Assembly (NCBI GenBank): GCA_023512835.1
Contig: CM042092.1
Coordinates: 41,000,258-41,064,257, forward strand
DNA length: 64,000 bases
Origin: Taxillus chinensis
Taxonomy: Eukaryota > Streptophyta > Magnoliopsida > Santalales > Loranthaceae
Reading direction: 5' to 3'
This document shows positions 55,073-64,000 of this stretch, in pieces; the stretch's first letter is position 1; each line of letters opens with the position of its first letter. The notes beneath the pieces are model-generated. The model was not told where the DNA came from. It saw nothing but the letters and a program-made list of their open reading frames with translations, and ran no database searches. The position numbers and the translations under genes are program-made.

Positions 55073-57170
55073 CTATGCAGGAAGGTCAAGCATACCTAAT
55101 TTGAGTAGTTCAGAGAATCTCGCATTAGGTAGGCGCTTGGTGAGTATGCCTGCGAGTTAATCATCCGTAGCAACATTTCGAGAGATATGTGCTTTTTGAG
55201 AACATGATCACGGATGAAATGATACTTGACTTCAATATGCCTTGTCTTTGGGTGCATGACAGGATTGTTACTGATGGCAACCGCACTAGTATTGTCACAG
55301 TAGAGTTAAACAGATGTCATGTTGAAACTGTAGTCAATAAGTTGACTTTGCATCTAGAGAAGTTGAGCGCAGCAACTCCCAGTAGCTATGTATTCCGGCT
55401 CAGCAGTAGAGGTTGATACAGAATTCTGCTTCTTACTGAACTATGAGATTAGTCTGTTTCCAATGAACTGACAAGTACCATTAGTGCTCTTCCTGTCGAT
55501 GCGACACCCGTCAAAATCAGCATCGGAATATCTAGATAAAGAGAAATTGGACTCCTGTGGATACCAAAGTCCAAAATTCATTGTCCCTTTAAGATACCAC
55601 AATATCCGTTTGACATGAAGCACGTGTGGCTCTTTAGGATTCGCCTGATATCTTGCACATATACAGGTTACAAACATGATATTCGGGAGACTTGTTGTAG
55701 GATACAGCAATGATCCTATTATCCCTCTGTATTCAGTCACATTTACTGATTCTCCATTTAAATCAAGATCTAACTTGGCACTGACTGGCATGGGGGTTGA
55801 ATTTTGCGTTCCGAACTTCTTAATTAAGTCCCATGTGTACTTATCTTGGTTGATGAAGATTCCATCCTTTATTTGTTTAACTTCTATTCTAAGGAAGTAC
55901 GATAGTTCTCCCATCATGCTCATTTCAAATTTGCTAGTCATCAACTTCGTAAACTCTTCACATAGCTTCAGAATTGAAGATCCGAAAATGATATCATCCA
56001 CATAGATTTGTACGATCAGAAAATATCCTTTCTCTTTCCGCAGAAACAGAGTGGTATCTATCTTCCCTTTTCTGAAGTTGTGAGCAAGTAAGAATTCTGA
56101 CAGTGTGTTATACCAGGCCCTTGGAGCTTGCTTCAATCCGTACAAGGCTTTTCGTAATTTACACACCATATGTTCGACCTTGTGTTCAACATAAACCTCC
56201 TCTTGAAAATCTCCATTTAGAAAAGCACTCTTGACGTCCATTTGATAAACAGTGAAGTTTTCATATGATGCATATGCCAGAAACATTCTGATCGCCTCAA
56301 GTCTAGCTGCTGGCCTTGGTACGAGTGTCCACACTTCGTTCCTCTTGAACTGATTAAGCTCTTCTTGCATAGCATCTATCTAGTTGGAATTTTGAAAAGC
56401 TTCATCCACTACATTTGGCTCTATTTGAGATAGGAAACAAGAATAGAGGCACAAGTTGGAGGTGGCTGCCCTTGTTCTTACACCAATAGTAGGATCACCA
56501 ATCACTTGATCTGATGGGTGGTTTCGAGTCCACCTATAATTTTGCGCAAGTGGTGGTGAATATTCAATGATTTGAAGCTGTTCCAGATTGAGTGGATCAT
56601 ATACATCGGCTGGTTGAGTTTGTTCCGGGCCAGTTATATCCGTATGATGAACAGTTCTAGAAGTACTTTGAGGTTCTTCGGCACTATGACTTTCAGTATT
56701 AATTGGTCCGAATGGACTAGAAGGTTCTCCAGTGTTCTGGATGTCCGTATCAATTGGTCCAGAGTTGAGTGGAAGTCCTGAGTCCGATTCTTCGAAAGCA
56801 TCATCAATAACATTTCTTCCGGCTCCATTGGTGCTCAGTGATTGATCAATAGTAGTGGCAGGAACATGTTTGAACTATGAGTAGTCAATCTTGTCCGTAT
56901 GATCCTGCACATTTGAATTTGAAGATCTTATACTTGACCAATCAAGGTTAGATTCATCAAAAGCAACATGGATATATTCTTCAACTTTTAAAAGTCTTGT
57001 ATTAAAAATGTGATAAGCCTTGCTGTGTAACGAGTATCCAACAAAGATCCCATCATCGGATTTTGGCTCAAATTTACTCCAGGCTTCTTTGCTGTTGTTT
57101 AACACGTAGCAAGCACACCCAAAAGCTTTGAAATAGGAGATTGATGGCTTCCTGCCTCTCCATATCTCAT
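55073..57170 (-). pseudogene. Sirevirus C pol: integrase end, linker, RT and RNase H
   Basis: Minus-strand order is integrase C-terminal part (MWRGRKPSISYFKAFGCACY, 57150-), linker, then RT at 56370-55441 with [20 protein letters not shown] and the catalytic YVDDIIFGS (about 56000). RNase H ([16 protein letters not shown]) and the tail LPNARFSELLKLGMLD end at the TAG at 55073. The RT has lost its N-terminal segment: WTLVPRP is followed directly by [10 protein letters not shown], so about 50 residues present in A and B are missing. A second small deletion removes the PPGF segment. Both keep the frame. Confidence 0.9.
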
Positions 57171-57904
57171 TGATAACGTGCATTTATGCTGTTATTCTAG
57201 CCTATTTTTTGGGTGTTTTAGAGTGTGATTAAGGCTTATTTGCATACTTATTTGCATACATTTGCCTTAACCCCTAAGAAGATACTACTTGTGATATATT
57301 TGTGTTTTTAAGCTGTTTTGATAGGTTCTTGGGAGATGTTTTCTCATACACATCAGCTAGATCACCCTATCTACTCAAGAGGAAGTTTTGGGTAGAAGAT
57401 GAACTCAAAAGAAGCCTTTGGAGGCTGCACATGACAATGCACGTGACAATACCTTTGTCATGTGCAGAGTTATTTTTACATGGGAGTATTCCAAATGAGG
57501 TTATAAAGCTTGTGGAGAAATTCTAGGCCATTTGGAGGTTGCACGTGACAATGAACTTTGTCACTTACACCCATGTTTTTGCTCAGGGAGCTTTGTTTTG
57601 TTATGATGATGATTTTTCTCTAAAGAACCTGGTCCAAATTTTGCCTGGTTTGAGTTCTATTAAGATTGGAAGGAATAATGGATGTCACTTACCAAAACTA
57701 CGCCGTTTTGGTAAGCGACAACAGCTGGCACTTAGGGCACACTTTATGCATGACCTGCAGCCCTATAAAAGGAGCCAAATATATTTCTTTCTAGGGGATC
57801 TTGGAGAGATAGACCTTGTAACATGTTTTTGGGGGAAGACAAGCATTTGGAACTTAACGGCAAGGGTTTATAGTAGAGAAGGAGGAGTGCTAGAGCTATT
57901 AATC

Positions 57905-57945
<41 letters not shown>

Positions 57946-58675
57946 GGTACTGATATTATGTTTTATTCTAAGTTTATTATGATTGTAAGGATGATTATGG
58001 GATAAAACGCTCTTTCTAGGGGAGCAATGTAGCCCCCTATGACTTGTAATATTTCTGGGTTTACGGATTGTGCTTGTTGATTATGAGAAATTCCTATTTC
58101 ATATTTAGTTCATCATATTTGAATGTAAAATCTAATTGATGCATGATTGGATTATCTCAACCCTTGTCTAGGGTGGATTTTGGTGAACTAGGTTTGATAA
58201 TTGCATGATGGACCAAATCTGTAATTGTTAGATTGGTTGTTTCCTTTGTTATCTTTTATTCTCATGGACCAAATGGAATATAAGGCTTAAACCTCTCTTA
58301 ACATGGATCAAGTGTAAGATTGGTGGGTAATGACTAATGTGAAGATGGAATTAAATTGTTTCAGAACAAGTGCCATAACCAGAATATTATAGGACATTGG
58401 GTGGTGAAGTTGTGACCCTAGAACCTTTTAACTTGTTATTTATCTCCAAACTGTGCTAAAGTTTCAATAGAATCAATTTTATGTTTTTTACTTAGAACTT
58501 AATCCAAAATAAAATCGTTTGTTCAGACATAAATCAAAACTTGTTAGCTTAGTGCTTGCTACTTGATAGCATTAGCTACCTCCATGTGGGTTCGACAACC
58601 GGAGTTTAAATACTTCATTTATTACTTGACCCCTTGCTGCAAAACCTTTCAACATAATATTTTTAAGTCACTCAT
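57166..58675. mobile_element. Athila-family solo LTR with CTCAT target-site duplications
   Basis: The LTR is 57171-58670, exactly 1500 bp, TGATAACGTG to TTTTAAGTCA. CTCAT flanks it at 57166-57170 and 58671-58675. Removing it restores continuous Sirevirus C integrase sequence. It belongs to the family of the LTR at 12297. A (CT)n run lies inside. Solo LTRs arise by recombination between the two LTRs of an element. Confidence 0.95.
57905..57943. repeat. (CT)n microsatellite in the solo LTR
   Basis: About 19 CT units. The apparent Ser/Leu-rich plus-strand reading frame over it is not a gene. Confidence 0.95.
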
Positions 58676-58914
58676 AGGGTGTTTTCATAGTAAACTTATT
58701 GATAAGAGTTTTGTTCTGAATATAGCATGTAGTGGACATAGCTTCGGCCTATAGACTGAGAGGAAGCTTTGCCCCTGCTAACATAGATCTACCAGCTTCG
58801 ACTAAAGTGCGATTCTTACGCTTAACAACTCCATTTTGTTGTGGAGTCTTGGGCGCAGAGAATTCGTGTTGAATGCCCTATTCAGAACAATATGATCTCA
58901 TATCTGAAAAATCA
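58671..58914 (-). pseudogene. Sirevirus C integrase, second part
   Basis: The reverse complement continues the integrase core, matching A at about 20310-20545. It contains the region equivalent to NGVAERKNRTLVEAGRS and ends at the LTR of E. Confidence 0.88.
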
Positions 58915-60325
58915 TGTTGGTCCCTGGGAGCCTAGAGGGGCGTGAATAGGCTCTAATCGAAAACTATTTTCTCGTCTATGGCATAACACTTATCTGGTTA
59001 AGAGATATAATCAACGCGGAAGATAACTAGATAGTGGAAGTATTTTATTTTATTATTAAGAGATAATTACAACAAAATAGAAGCAGATTAAAGCTTGTAA
59101 AGCTTTTCGATCTACTTAACAAATCTCTTACATTCAGTTTACAGTTACTCACACGCTAGCCAAATAACAAATATCTCTAGTTTACAGTTCTCTTGTACAT
59201 TCATGCACGTATCTATATTCTTTTACACCTCGTGAGCTCACTCTAAAATATACAAGTGTTCATATATATAACCATCCATGAAGAACATCTTTGGAACTTG
59301 TTCTCCCGAGCAACGTGCAGCGTTGACTGTTCCTCAGAAATCTCTCTGCCTCAATTGCTGCGGATGTGGAGCTCAAGATCTTGGGTCTTTAAACTTTGAA
59401 TTACTTTGCGAGTTCCCAAGTACAGTTAAAGTTATGTCCACATACCCGCGTGATCCACGTGTAAGATGCTTTAGGTTATCAATGAGTTTGTCGTATATCG
59501 GGACGCAGCGAGCTGACTCCTTTGAATGCGAAGATGATAAGTTGAATTAGCGTTTTCTTAATCCATCTTAAATTTCCTTACTCCGTGTTAATGAAGCTCA
59601 GATCCTTACTACGTATCATTGGTTGCTTACTCTGTGTCAGTTTGTATAGGAATCCTTATTCTGTGTCAGCGCTTCCTTACTCCGTATCACCGTATGAACG
59701 GGAAGTCTGGAGAGCTTACTCCGTATCAGCGCTTCCTTACTCCGCATGAGTTCCTTACTCCACATGAGTTCAAAGGCTGGATGGCTTACTCCGTATCAGT
59801 GCATCCTTACTCCGCATGAGTAAAAGGATCGGATTCTTTACTCTGCATCTATTTTCCTTACTCCATGTGAATAAAGGACTTGGCATGTATGGAAGACTCG
59901 GATTCCTTACTTCGTGTCTTCTTGTCCTTAGTCCGCTTGAGTGGAAGACTTAGCTTTTTATTCCGTGATGACTTTCTCTTACTCCATGCGAGTTGTAGAC
60001 TAGGATTCTTATTCCGCATCTATTTGATTTAGTCTGTTTAAACTCTAAGACGCGAAATCCTTAGTCTGTAGCTTTAAGAGTTTAGTCCGCATGAATGATC
60101 CTTACTCCATATGACGTGTAGACTTGGTTATTTGCCAAGTGTTTAACGACACTCACTGTTGTCCGGATCAAGATTAGGTATCATGTCCTCAACTTTGCTC
60201 TCACGAGTGAAGGTCCGGATTAAGATCATATCTTCTGCAACAACTTAAGATAAAACATACAATGTCTCAAATCAAATTACATGGGGTTTTATCCGCATCA
60301 TCCAAATTCTGGGCTTGATCCAACA
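58915..60325 (-). repeat. Sirevirus E 3' LTR
   Basis: TGTTGGTCCCTGGGAGCC to TTGATCCAACA, 1411 bp, with many CTTACTCCG motifs. A polypurine tract (ATCTCCCCCAA, 60326-60336) and GGATATGCC follow on the right, so this is a 3' LTR and the element body extended rightwards. It is inserted in the integrase of C. Confidence 0.92.
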
Positions 60326-60388
60326 ATCTCCCCCAATTATGGATATGCCAAAACCCTTTGTATTCTGATCTGGTAAGTGAAGCAAAAA
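60326..60388 (-). pseudogene. Remnant of Sirevirus E internal 3' end
   Basis: Polypurine tract plus about 50 bp matching the sequence upstream of the 3' LTR in A (CTTACCAGATCAGATTACAAAGG). It is cut by element G; no ORF3 or pol of E is present in the window. Confidence 0.8.
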
Positions 60389-60919
60389 TGTTAGAGCCTG
60401 TGTGGCTGTAGTTGTGGAAGCCTATGTGGATGTGGTAATGGTTATACGTGCCTTTGTGGTTTATTTTTGTGTTGACATATTTATAAATGTTGATTATAAC
60501 CTGTTTATATATTATTGCCACAACACTGCACTTATGCATGTTGACATGTAGATGCTAGGAACATGGGATGGGTTGGGGAGATATGATCCCTACTGAGCTG
60601 TGGCTGCTCACCCCTCCTATTGTGATTTGTTTTCCTTTCAGGAACCTATAGGCGTTAGGTGGGACACCAAGGTGGAGGACTGAGTTATCTGCTTTATTGC
60701 TCTGTTTTATATTATTTTGTGGAACCATTGTAACCCCAACAGGGAAATGTTGTAAAAGACATTTGAGTTTAATAAAGATATATGATTCTGTTTTTGTGAA
60801 TATCTACTATGGATGTGTGTGATGTCTTGTGTGGAATTGTATCTTAATCCCTTATCCACCGCGTGGGTAAAGGGGAGTCACGAACTGGTTTCCTCGGGTT
60901 GGAAATCTGGGGCGTGACA
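60389..60919 (+). repeat. LTR-like piece G, about 530 bp
   Basis: Starts TGTTAGAGCC and ends GGGGCGTGACA. It has GATCCCTACTGAGCTGTGGCTG (about 60585) and GTTTAATAAAGATATATG (a likely poly(A) signal). No clear target-site duplication flanks it. The same family occurs inverted at 61505 onwards. These motifs resemble LTR ends of chromovirus-type gypsy elements. Confidence 0.55.
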
Positions 60920-61504
60920 TCATAAAACATCATATTTTCACAGTCTAATTGTCTCCCACAATGATATTATCTTTATAATCAATTACTAGTTGCCTTGCGT
61001 ATTTAAAAGAAGAATTTTCATAATCTTATTCATCCCTCTCTAGGCTCTCAAGGACCAATTGTTTTGTATGACATCTATAAATAGAGTTGAGGACAACCTT
61101 TGAAGGGGTTAGACATTAGGGACTTATAGATACACACAAGGTAGGGTTTTATGTGATTTTGTAAAGCTAGAAAGCATAGGAAAACTTTGGGATGACTCTC
61201 GCTTGATAGCTCATCCCTCCATGCAGTATTTTGCTTTTATGATATAAATGTTTTATTATTTATTTAGCTTTGTTATTTCTTCTATTCTATTGAATATCTT
61301 GCATTCTTCTTGCTTTAGGGTAGATTGGCCACCTTTCCCTTAGTCTTAGGTCACTTTGGGATGGATCGAGAGATCCAGAAAACAAGATAATCAAACTAAT
61401 AATTGTGTAAGTTATGAAAGCCTATAAATATTAGGACACCTAGTTAGAGTTGTCAAGACCAACTTGAAACTTAACAACTTGTGCACTTAATGGGTTACCC
61501 CCAT
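60920..61504. other. Unassigned non-coding sequence
   Basis: AT-rich with no convincing reading frame. A short stretch at about 61027-61058 (TTATTCATCCCTCTCTAGGCTCTCAAGGACCAA) resembles the end of a Sirevirus LTR, suggesting an old remnant. I cannot assign the rest. Confidence 0.4.
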
Positions 61505-63398
61505 CATGCCCCTGATTTCCAATAATTCATGAAAACCGATTAGTCAATCCTCATACCCGCACCCGAAGGGATAAGGGGTTAGTGAAAACACCTATAAAGG
61601 GACCTTAGTATAGGCGTCGTCCTTATCATACACATCATACAAACACACATACGCATATGGCAAACAGAAATTGAAATCTCATGTCAAATCATAACAAGAC
61701 ATATATCCAATCCCCTCAGGGGTCACAACATGTTATTACAACCATAAGGTTCAAACAATAAAACAAGAACATACATAAGGTCTCCACCTCGGGTGAACCT
61801 CCTAGCTCCTGTAGGCACTTGAAACAATAAAAACAAATACAATTGGAGGAGTGAGCAACCACAGCTCAGTAGGGATCAAGTCTCTCCAACCCATCCACTC
61901 ATACCCTATATGCAAGACGTAGGCATGTGCTCGTGTAATGTCATATGTATGCCAAACAAATCACCCCATAGCCTCCCATGCTCCAACAAAGTCTCCCAAG
62001 CTATTAAGCCACTCCTCTCAAGCTCCACAATCTTAGCCTCACAGGCTTGTACCACAACTAGCCTCACAAGCGTATATCAATCCTATATAATTAAGTGTAA
62101 TAAGCCTTGCATGGAACAATGATCATGGTATCACATTCTCATGCATTAATCAAGGCATCAAAGAAATCATGACATCTCATGCATATCCCAAACATGATCA
62201 AGGCATTTTATGCATAATCAAATTCATACTCATGTAATACAAGGCATAAAATCAAACTGAAGTCACCTCAACCCAACTCGTAGACTTTTAGTCCCAAAAC
62301 ATGCACTCAAGGCCACAGAGGTGCATCAAGGATCCATCGGGACAGAACACAAACTGAACAGAGCTCAAAACATAGCAAACGGGTGAAAAACACAGGACCA
62401 GCCATGGCAGATCAACACAATAACACAAACCTAGGCTCCCCATTGACCGCAATCGAGAACCAACTGATCGCGGTGGATACCAAACCAGCCGCTATCAATG
62501 TTAGCAGATGGTATTTTTAGCTCTCTATTGGCTGCGACTGACCCCAAACTAGCCGCAACCGATCTACCCATATTACACACACTCCCTATTGACCACGATT
62601 GACTAACCACCAATCGCGACCGATTGCGTCAATGTCACCTATATTACTCTATCGGTCGCGATCGACTGAAAACCAACTGCAATGAACCCAAAATTTGGCT
62701 ACTATAACTCAACTTTTCCGACATCTCATGCCCCAAAATTATCAAAATCGATCCCTAAACAACTCATAAGAGGTTCTAAGTGTTGGAATACTAGAATAGA
62801 ATTAATAATTAACCGTAGAGGAAATAAATTTAAAAACTTTTTATCCATCAAATAAATACCAAGATCTAAACATGAATCAATTAATTTAATTCTACAAAGA
62901 ACGAAAAAAAGAAACCAAGTTGAAGAATGGTAAAGCAAGAACCCTCTTCTTTCCTCTACAAGAACGAACTCACGATTAACTTGTGATTGTCCTCATAGCC
63001 TCTTGGATACAATCACCACTTAGCCTTCTTTGTTATTCACCTTGTCAAGGATTACACGGCTGTGGCACCCTTGGATCAAAAAACAAGAACACTACCTCTA
63101 CTAGGGTTGGCCATCACCTGTCTCTCTTTCTCTCTCTCGGCTGTCAACGATTTCACACACACACTGTAACTTAGAGGCTATGCATCTATTTATAGACCTA
63201 TGGTTACCCATGTGCTATTACGCATATGCCCCTTTAATAAATAATAATATTACACAATATTCATAATTATTTAACCTCTTTCAATAATATTATTACGCAT
63301 TAACACTAATTAAGTAAATATTCAACATTATTTATTTATCAAATAAATAAATAATATAATTATTCATTTAATCACATTAAATGTATAAAAATTATTTG
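61505..63398 (-). repeat. LTR-like element H, minus strand, same family as G
   Basis: The reverse complement of 61500-61910 aligns by eye with G, including GGATGGGTTGG.GAGA, TGATCCCTACTGAGCTGTGG and TTGGAAATC.GGGGC. A TATA-like CTATAAATAG on the minus strand at about 63187-63196, followed by a purine-rich leader, fits an LTR promoter. Four imperfect repeats lie at 62420-62700. No coding capacity is visible. The right edge is set by the start of LTR F. Confidence 0.5.
62420..62700. repeat. Four imperfect ~70-bp repeats rich in CGACCG/CGATCG
   Basis: Variants of CTCCCTATTGACC(A/G)C(G/A)AT followed by ACC.ACCAAC/CGC.ACCGAT recur about four times. Confidence 0.65.
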
Positions 63399-64000
63399 TG
63401 TTGGTCCCTGGGAGCCTAGAGGGGGGTGAATAGGCTCTTATTAAAATTCTTTTCTCACTCAGGCATAATACTAAATCTGGTTAATAGAAATATTCAGTGC
63501 GGAAGATAACCAGATAGTGGAAGTATTTTGTTTTATTATCTAAAGATAATTGCAACAAAAAGCACAGTAATTACAGTTGATTGCAACAGTACTCTCTTTT
63601 ACAAGTTACACACACACTGGCTAGATTATGTCTATTTTGCACATGTACTCGTGCGTATCAGTTCTTACAATGTATTGTGCACACACTTTAGATATACAAC
63701 ACTTTATATATATATATATAGACATCCTAGGAATCTATCTTGGAAATGTATTTTCCGAGCACTGTGTAAACATTAACTTCTTCTCGGAAAATGCTTCTGC
63801 TATAACTGCTACGGATGTGGAGCTCGAAATATTGGAAGTGTAAGTGTAATGAATTACTTCGCTTGATTCCAATTGCCGTTTCCGAGTGTTACGTTTGGGA
63901 CTTAGGCTCAATGAGTTTGTCTTACATCGGGACACAGCGAGCTGATAACATAAATGCGGTATGGATAAGTTGAAGTAGCGTCTTCTTAGTCCGGTGTAAA
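63399..64000 (-). repeat. Sirevirus F LTR, truncated by the window end
   Basis: Starts TGTTGGTCCCTGGGAGCC and matches the other minus-strand Sirevirus LTRs. No complement of the methionine primer site lies on its left, so it is a 3' or solo LTR and not the 5' LTR of E. Confidence 0.9.

Larger units (their letters stand above)
36374..58914 (-). mobile_element. Sirevirus C (minus strand), split by B, a solo LTR and E
   Basis: Left to right: 3' LTR in two parts (36374-36902, 49324-50174), polypurine tract, ORF3, spacer, RNase H/RT, and integrase in two parts (to 57170 and 58671-58914). The 5' part with gag is absent because element E begins at 58915. The inserted elements B (TSD ACTTA) and the solo LTR (TSD CTCAT) are younger than C. 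Confidence 0.9.

Noticed and set aside
57539..57982. Plus-strand reading frame of 147 codons in the solo LTR
   Set aside because: It runs through a (CT)n microsatellite and lies wholly within a solo LTR.
60389..60919. Complete solo LTR with target-site duplication
   Set aside because: The ends look like an LTR, but the flanks (AAAAA and TCATA) do not match, so only an LTR-like piece is claimed.
63399..64000. 5' LTR partner of Sirevirus E
   Set aside because: A 5' LTR on the minus strand would have the reversed primer site on its left; none is present.

Overview
This window is plant DNA, probably from a eudicot intergenic or pericentromeric region, and consists almost entirely of nested LTR retrotransposons. 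I found no host gene, rRNA, tRNA or CRISPR array. The plant origin rests on the element families: a Tat/Ogre-type Ty3/gypsy element, an Athila-type Ty3/gypsy element, and several Sirevirus-type Ty1/copia elements.

Layout, left to right. (1) 1-12296: Tat/Ogre-like gypsy element on the minus strand. In element order (right to left) it has a 5' LTR, a primer-binding site, two tandem copies of an extra pre-gag ORF, gag, a zinc-knuckle/protease/G-patch region, a probable intron, and RT/RNase H/integrase; its 3' LTR lies outside the window. (2) 12297-36190: Athila-like gypsy element on the plus strand. Its 5' LTR is split by a long solo-LTR-like insertion (J, 13559-29939, TSD GATAT), which is itself split by Sirevirus A (15766-28706, TSD GAACA). 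Athila gag-pol resumes at 30179 and stops abruptly at 36190. (3) 36191-58914: a minus-strand Sirevirus fragment D, then minus-strand Sirevirus C. C's 3' LTR is split by complete plus-strand Sirevirus B (36903-49318, TSD ACTTA), and its integrase is split by a 1500-bp Athila-family solo LTR (57171-58670, TSD CTCAT). (4) 58915-64000: the 3' LTR of another minus-strand Sirevirus (E) inserted in C's integrase, two inverted LTR-like pieces of another family (G, H), and the start of one more minus-strand Sirevirus LTR (F).

The most notable content is the third ORF of Sireviruses A, B and C. It lies between pol and the polypurine tract, where Sireviruses usually carry an env-like ORF. It encodes a roughly 890-residue protein ending in a Ulp1-like (peptidase family C48) cysteine protease domain. 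The catalytic His, Asp, Gln and Cys are recognisable in all three diverged copies. Each copy also has a TATA-like box about 120 bp before the ORF3 start, a telo-box-like AA(A/T)CCCTAAA motif and a pyrimidine-rich leader. Two copies have a CACGTCA element about 120 bp before the TATA box. This looks like a cellular-style gene cassette carried by a copia retrotransposon.

All coding regions are decayed. In B, C and the Athila element the damage is mainly in-frame stops, often TAG where the related copy has CAG, which fits deamination of methylated CHG sites. In A it is mainly frameshifts, despite nearly identical LTRs. Alignments were made by eye; family names rest on motif recognition, not database searches.
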